NCBI GenBank assembly: GCA_025361385.1
Contig: JANYAJ010000292.1
Coordinates: 1 to 5,483 of the forward strand
Direction: 5' to 3'
From: Nitrospira sp.
GTDB taxonomy: Bacteria > Nitrospirota > Nitrospiria > Nitrospirales > Nitrospiraceae
DNA length: 5,483 nucleotides
Part shown: piece after piece, positions 4,280-5,483 of the stretch
Position numbering within the stretch: the stretch's first letter is position 1
How the letters are laid out: every line of letters starts with the position of its first letter
Program-made: the position numbers and the translations under genes
The notes under the pieces: generated by a model
What the model saw: only the letters and a program-made list of their open reading frames with translations
Databases searched by the model: none
What the model was told of the DNA's origin: nothing

Positions 4280-5483
4280 TCAAAAGAAAGGAACTCCTAA
4301 CCCACGGCTTGCCAAGGCTTCAGCAGCCGCATCAAGTTGAAACATCAGCGTTCGGGCATTTGCGATATGCTGTGCGTCTTCCATATCCCCCTTGGAGTAA
4401 GCTGCTGCTAGTTCTCCAACGATCTTCTGATAGAATTGTCTTGCCTCTTGTCCAGCGGAATTGCTGATTCGTGCAATCTGCAAGAGTTGCAGGTAAGGTA
4501 GAGGCTTCGTCCCGAAATAAGGCTTCAAGACAACTTCGATTTCCCGAAATCTGCTGAAATGCTGCATTCCATCAGCAAGGATGCGACTGGCGAGTTGGTG
4601 GAGAGGTTCAGGATACTGTGGCTGCCGAAGAGTTGCCAGGATACGAGCGTATTTCCCATCGAGAGTTCCACTTGGTTTCTCGACAGCAATAAAATCATCG
4701 AGAACTTCTGGAGTAAGGCTCCGGAGGGCCCGGGAGCGAAACTTGTTATCAGTCGTCGGTACTTGATTCGCTACGGCGAGGGCAGGACCATATACTCCTA
4801 TAGTCAGGCCGGCATGTTTCAATTCCCAAATTAGCTGATTTACCCACCGAAGATGACGCATTTCGCTGACCGCGATTAATAGCATTTCGTGTCGCACAAA
4901 AATGAGTTCCTCTTGCAGAGTTTTGGGGCTAGCTTTGCTTGAACCTTTCAGGGAGTAGCGGGCATAGAGGTACTCCAGTGCGAGGACATGCTCCAGTTTG
5001 GCCAACTCTCTCAGATTAGCCGCCAACTCATCAGGACTGGCAAAAGGGTTAGCAGTTTCATTTGGTCTCGGATGATAGATCCGCGAGATTTCTTTACCTA
5101 GGAGAACGATTGAAAGATCCTGCCATCTCTGATTAATCTCATAATGATCTATCTGCCCCTGACGATTGTCTGATTCTGTCCCTTTCGCGGCTCCCGTTCT
5201 TTCACGTGAACGATCGGCCCTCAGCCAATCAATTGGGGTGTTGGCTCGCTCCGGATTTGCAGACGCCCCCGAGGGCAGCGTCGCCTCATTTGGCAAATCC
5301 TCGGCGAGAACGATGTCAGGGTGATTTGAAGCCCAATAGGTACACGCACAGTCACGAAAGTCATGCATCCAGGGCGAGCAAAGACTTTGCGTCATCTCTC
5401 CTGCGGCGTAGGCATCACCGATGACACCAGTATTAGAATTTACAAAAGCGCGCCGCCAACCGGACAGCCGAATAGTCTTGGGT
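4280..5483 (-). CDS. LodA/GoxA-like (CTQ-type) C-terminal segment fused to a ferritin-like domain; 5' end outside window
   Basis: The minus-strand frame ends at TGA 4280-4282 and is open through the right edge, giving about 400 visible residues. The first ATG seen (5395) is probably internal: 29 codons before it are open and protein-like (GWRRAFVNSNTGVIGDAYAA), and its AGGAG is only 2 bases away. Numbering from that Met, LCSPWMHDFRDC (5-16) followed by YWASNHPDIV (20-29) resembles the cysteine region of LodA-type quinoproteins. Asp12 and Cys16 have the D-x3-C spacing of LodA Asp512/Cys516. Trp91 (INQRWQDLSIV) could match the quinone-forming Trp581. Residues about 124-300 look like the ferritin-like domain found in VioB (PF12902): LAKLEHVLALEYLYARYSLK (131-150), RHEMLLIAVSEMRHLRW (168-184) and ADGMQHFSRF (274-283). 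Possible metal ligands are Glu135, Glu141, Glu170, Glu178, His181, Glu239, Asp275 and His279. No partner gene (such as a LodB flavoprotein) is in view. The ferritin-like call is firmer than the quinoprotein call; substrate unknown. Confidence 0.75.
   Translation of the reverse strand, partial: PKTIRLSGWRRAFVNSNTGVIGDAYAAGEMTQSLCSPWMHDFRDCACTYWASNHPDIVLAEDLPNEATLPSGASANPERANTPIDWLRADRSRERTGAAKGTESDNRQGQIDHYEINQRWQDLSIVLLGKEISRIYHPRPNETANPFASPDELAANLRELAKLEHVLALEYLYARYSLKGSSKASPKTLQEELIFVRHEMLLIAVSEMRHLRWVNQLIWELKHAGLTIGVYGPALAVANQVPTTDNKFRSRALRSLTPEVLDDFIAVEKPSGTLDGKYARILATLRQPQYPEPLHQLASRILADGMQHFSRFREIEVVLKPYFGTKPLPYLQLLQIARISNSAGQEARQFYQKIVGELAAAYSKGDMEDAQHIANARTLMFQLDAAAEALASRGLGVPFF

Overview
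The window looks like an accessory stretch of a bacterial chromosome, probably a Gram-negative soil or environmental species. No marker gene allows a firmer placement. It carries three host genes, all on the minus strand, and at least three insertion-sequence elements or remnants. The sedolisin and IS regions are GC-rich. The rightmost gene is clearly lower in G+C, so the segment is probably a mosaic.

Left part (1-2489, minus strand). A kumamolisin-type S53 serine-carboxyl peptidase (2489 to 717) is followed 58 bases later by a GH13 alpha-amylase-family gene (658 to 134). Both have good ribosome binding sites and could share a transcript. The amylase gene is cut after 174 codons by an IS30-family element whose 5' end and first 27 transposase codons fill positions 1 to about 133. 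The catalytic residues of the amylase are lost, so it is a pseudogene here.

Middle (2490-4236). A 349-base gene-free stretch upstream of the peptidase holds its leader, a weak promoter candidate and short palindromes. It is followed by a 1202-bp IS3-family element of IS407 type (2839-4040) with imperfect terminal inverted repeats. Its transposase is dead: there is an amber codon in orfA, another in orfB, and an internal deletion plus frameshift near the orfB 3' end. Directly after it lie further IS3-type remnants: two related terminus-like sequences ending at 4091 and 4236, with a decayed orfB C-terminal fragment between them.

Right part (4280-5483, minus strand). This is one long reading frame, still open at the right edge. 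It appears to join the C-terminal part of a LodA/GoxA-like (cysteine tryptophylquinone oxidase type) domain to a ferritin-like domain of the VioB/RebD-associated kind. It is the most interesting gene here. Its true start lies outside the window.

The three host genes do not form an obvious pathway. The window is best read as accessory genes interrupted and bordered by decaying insertion sequences.
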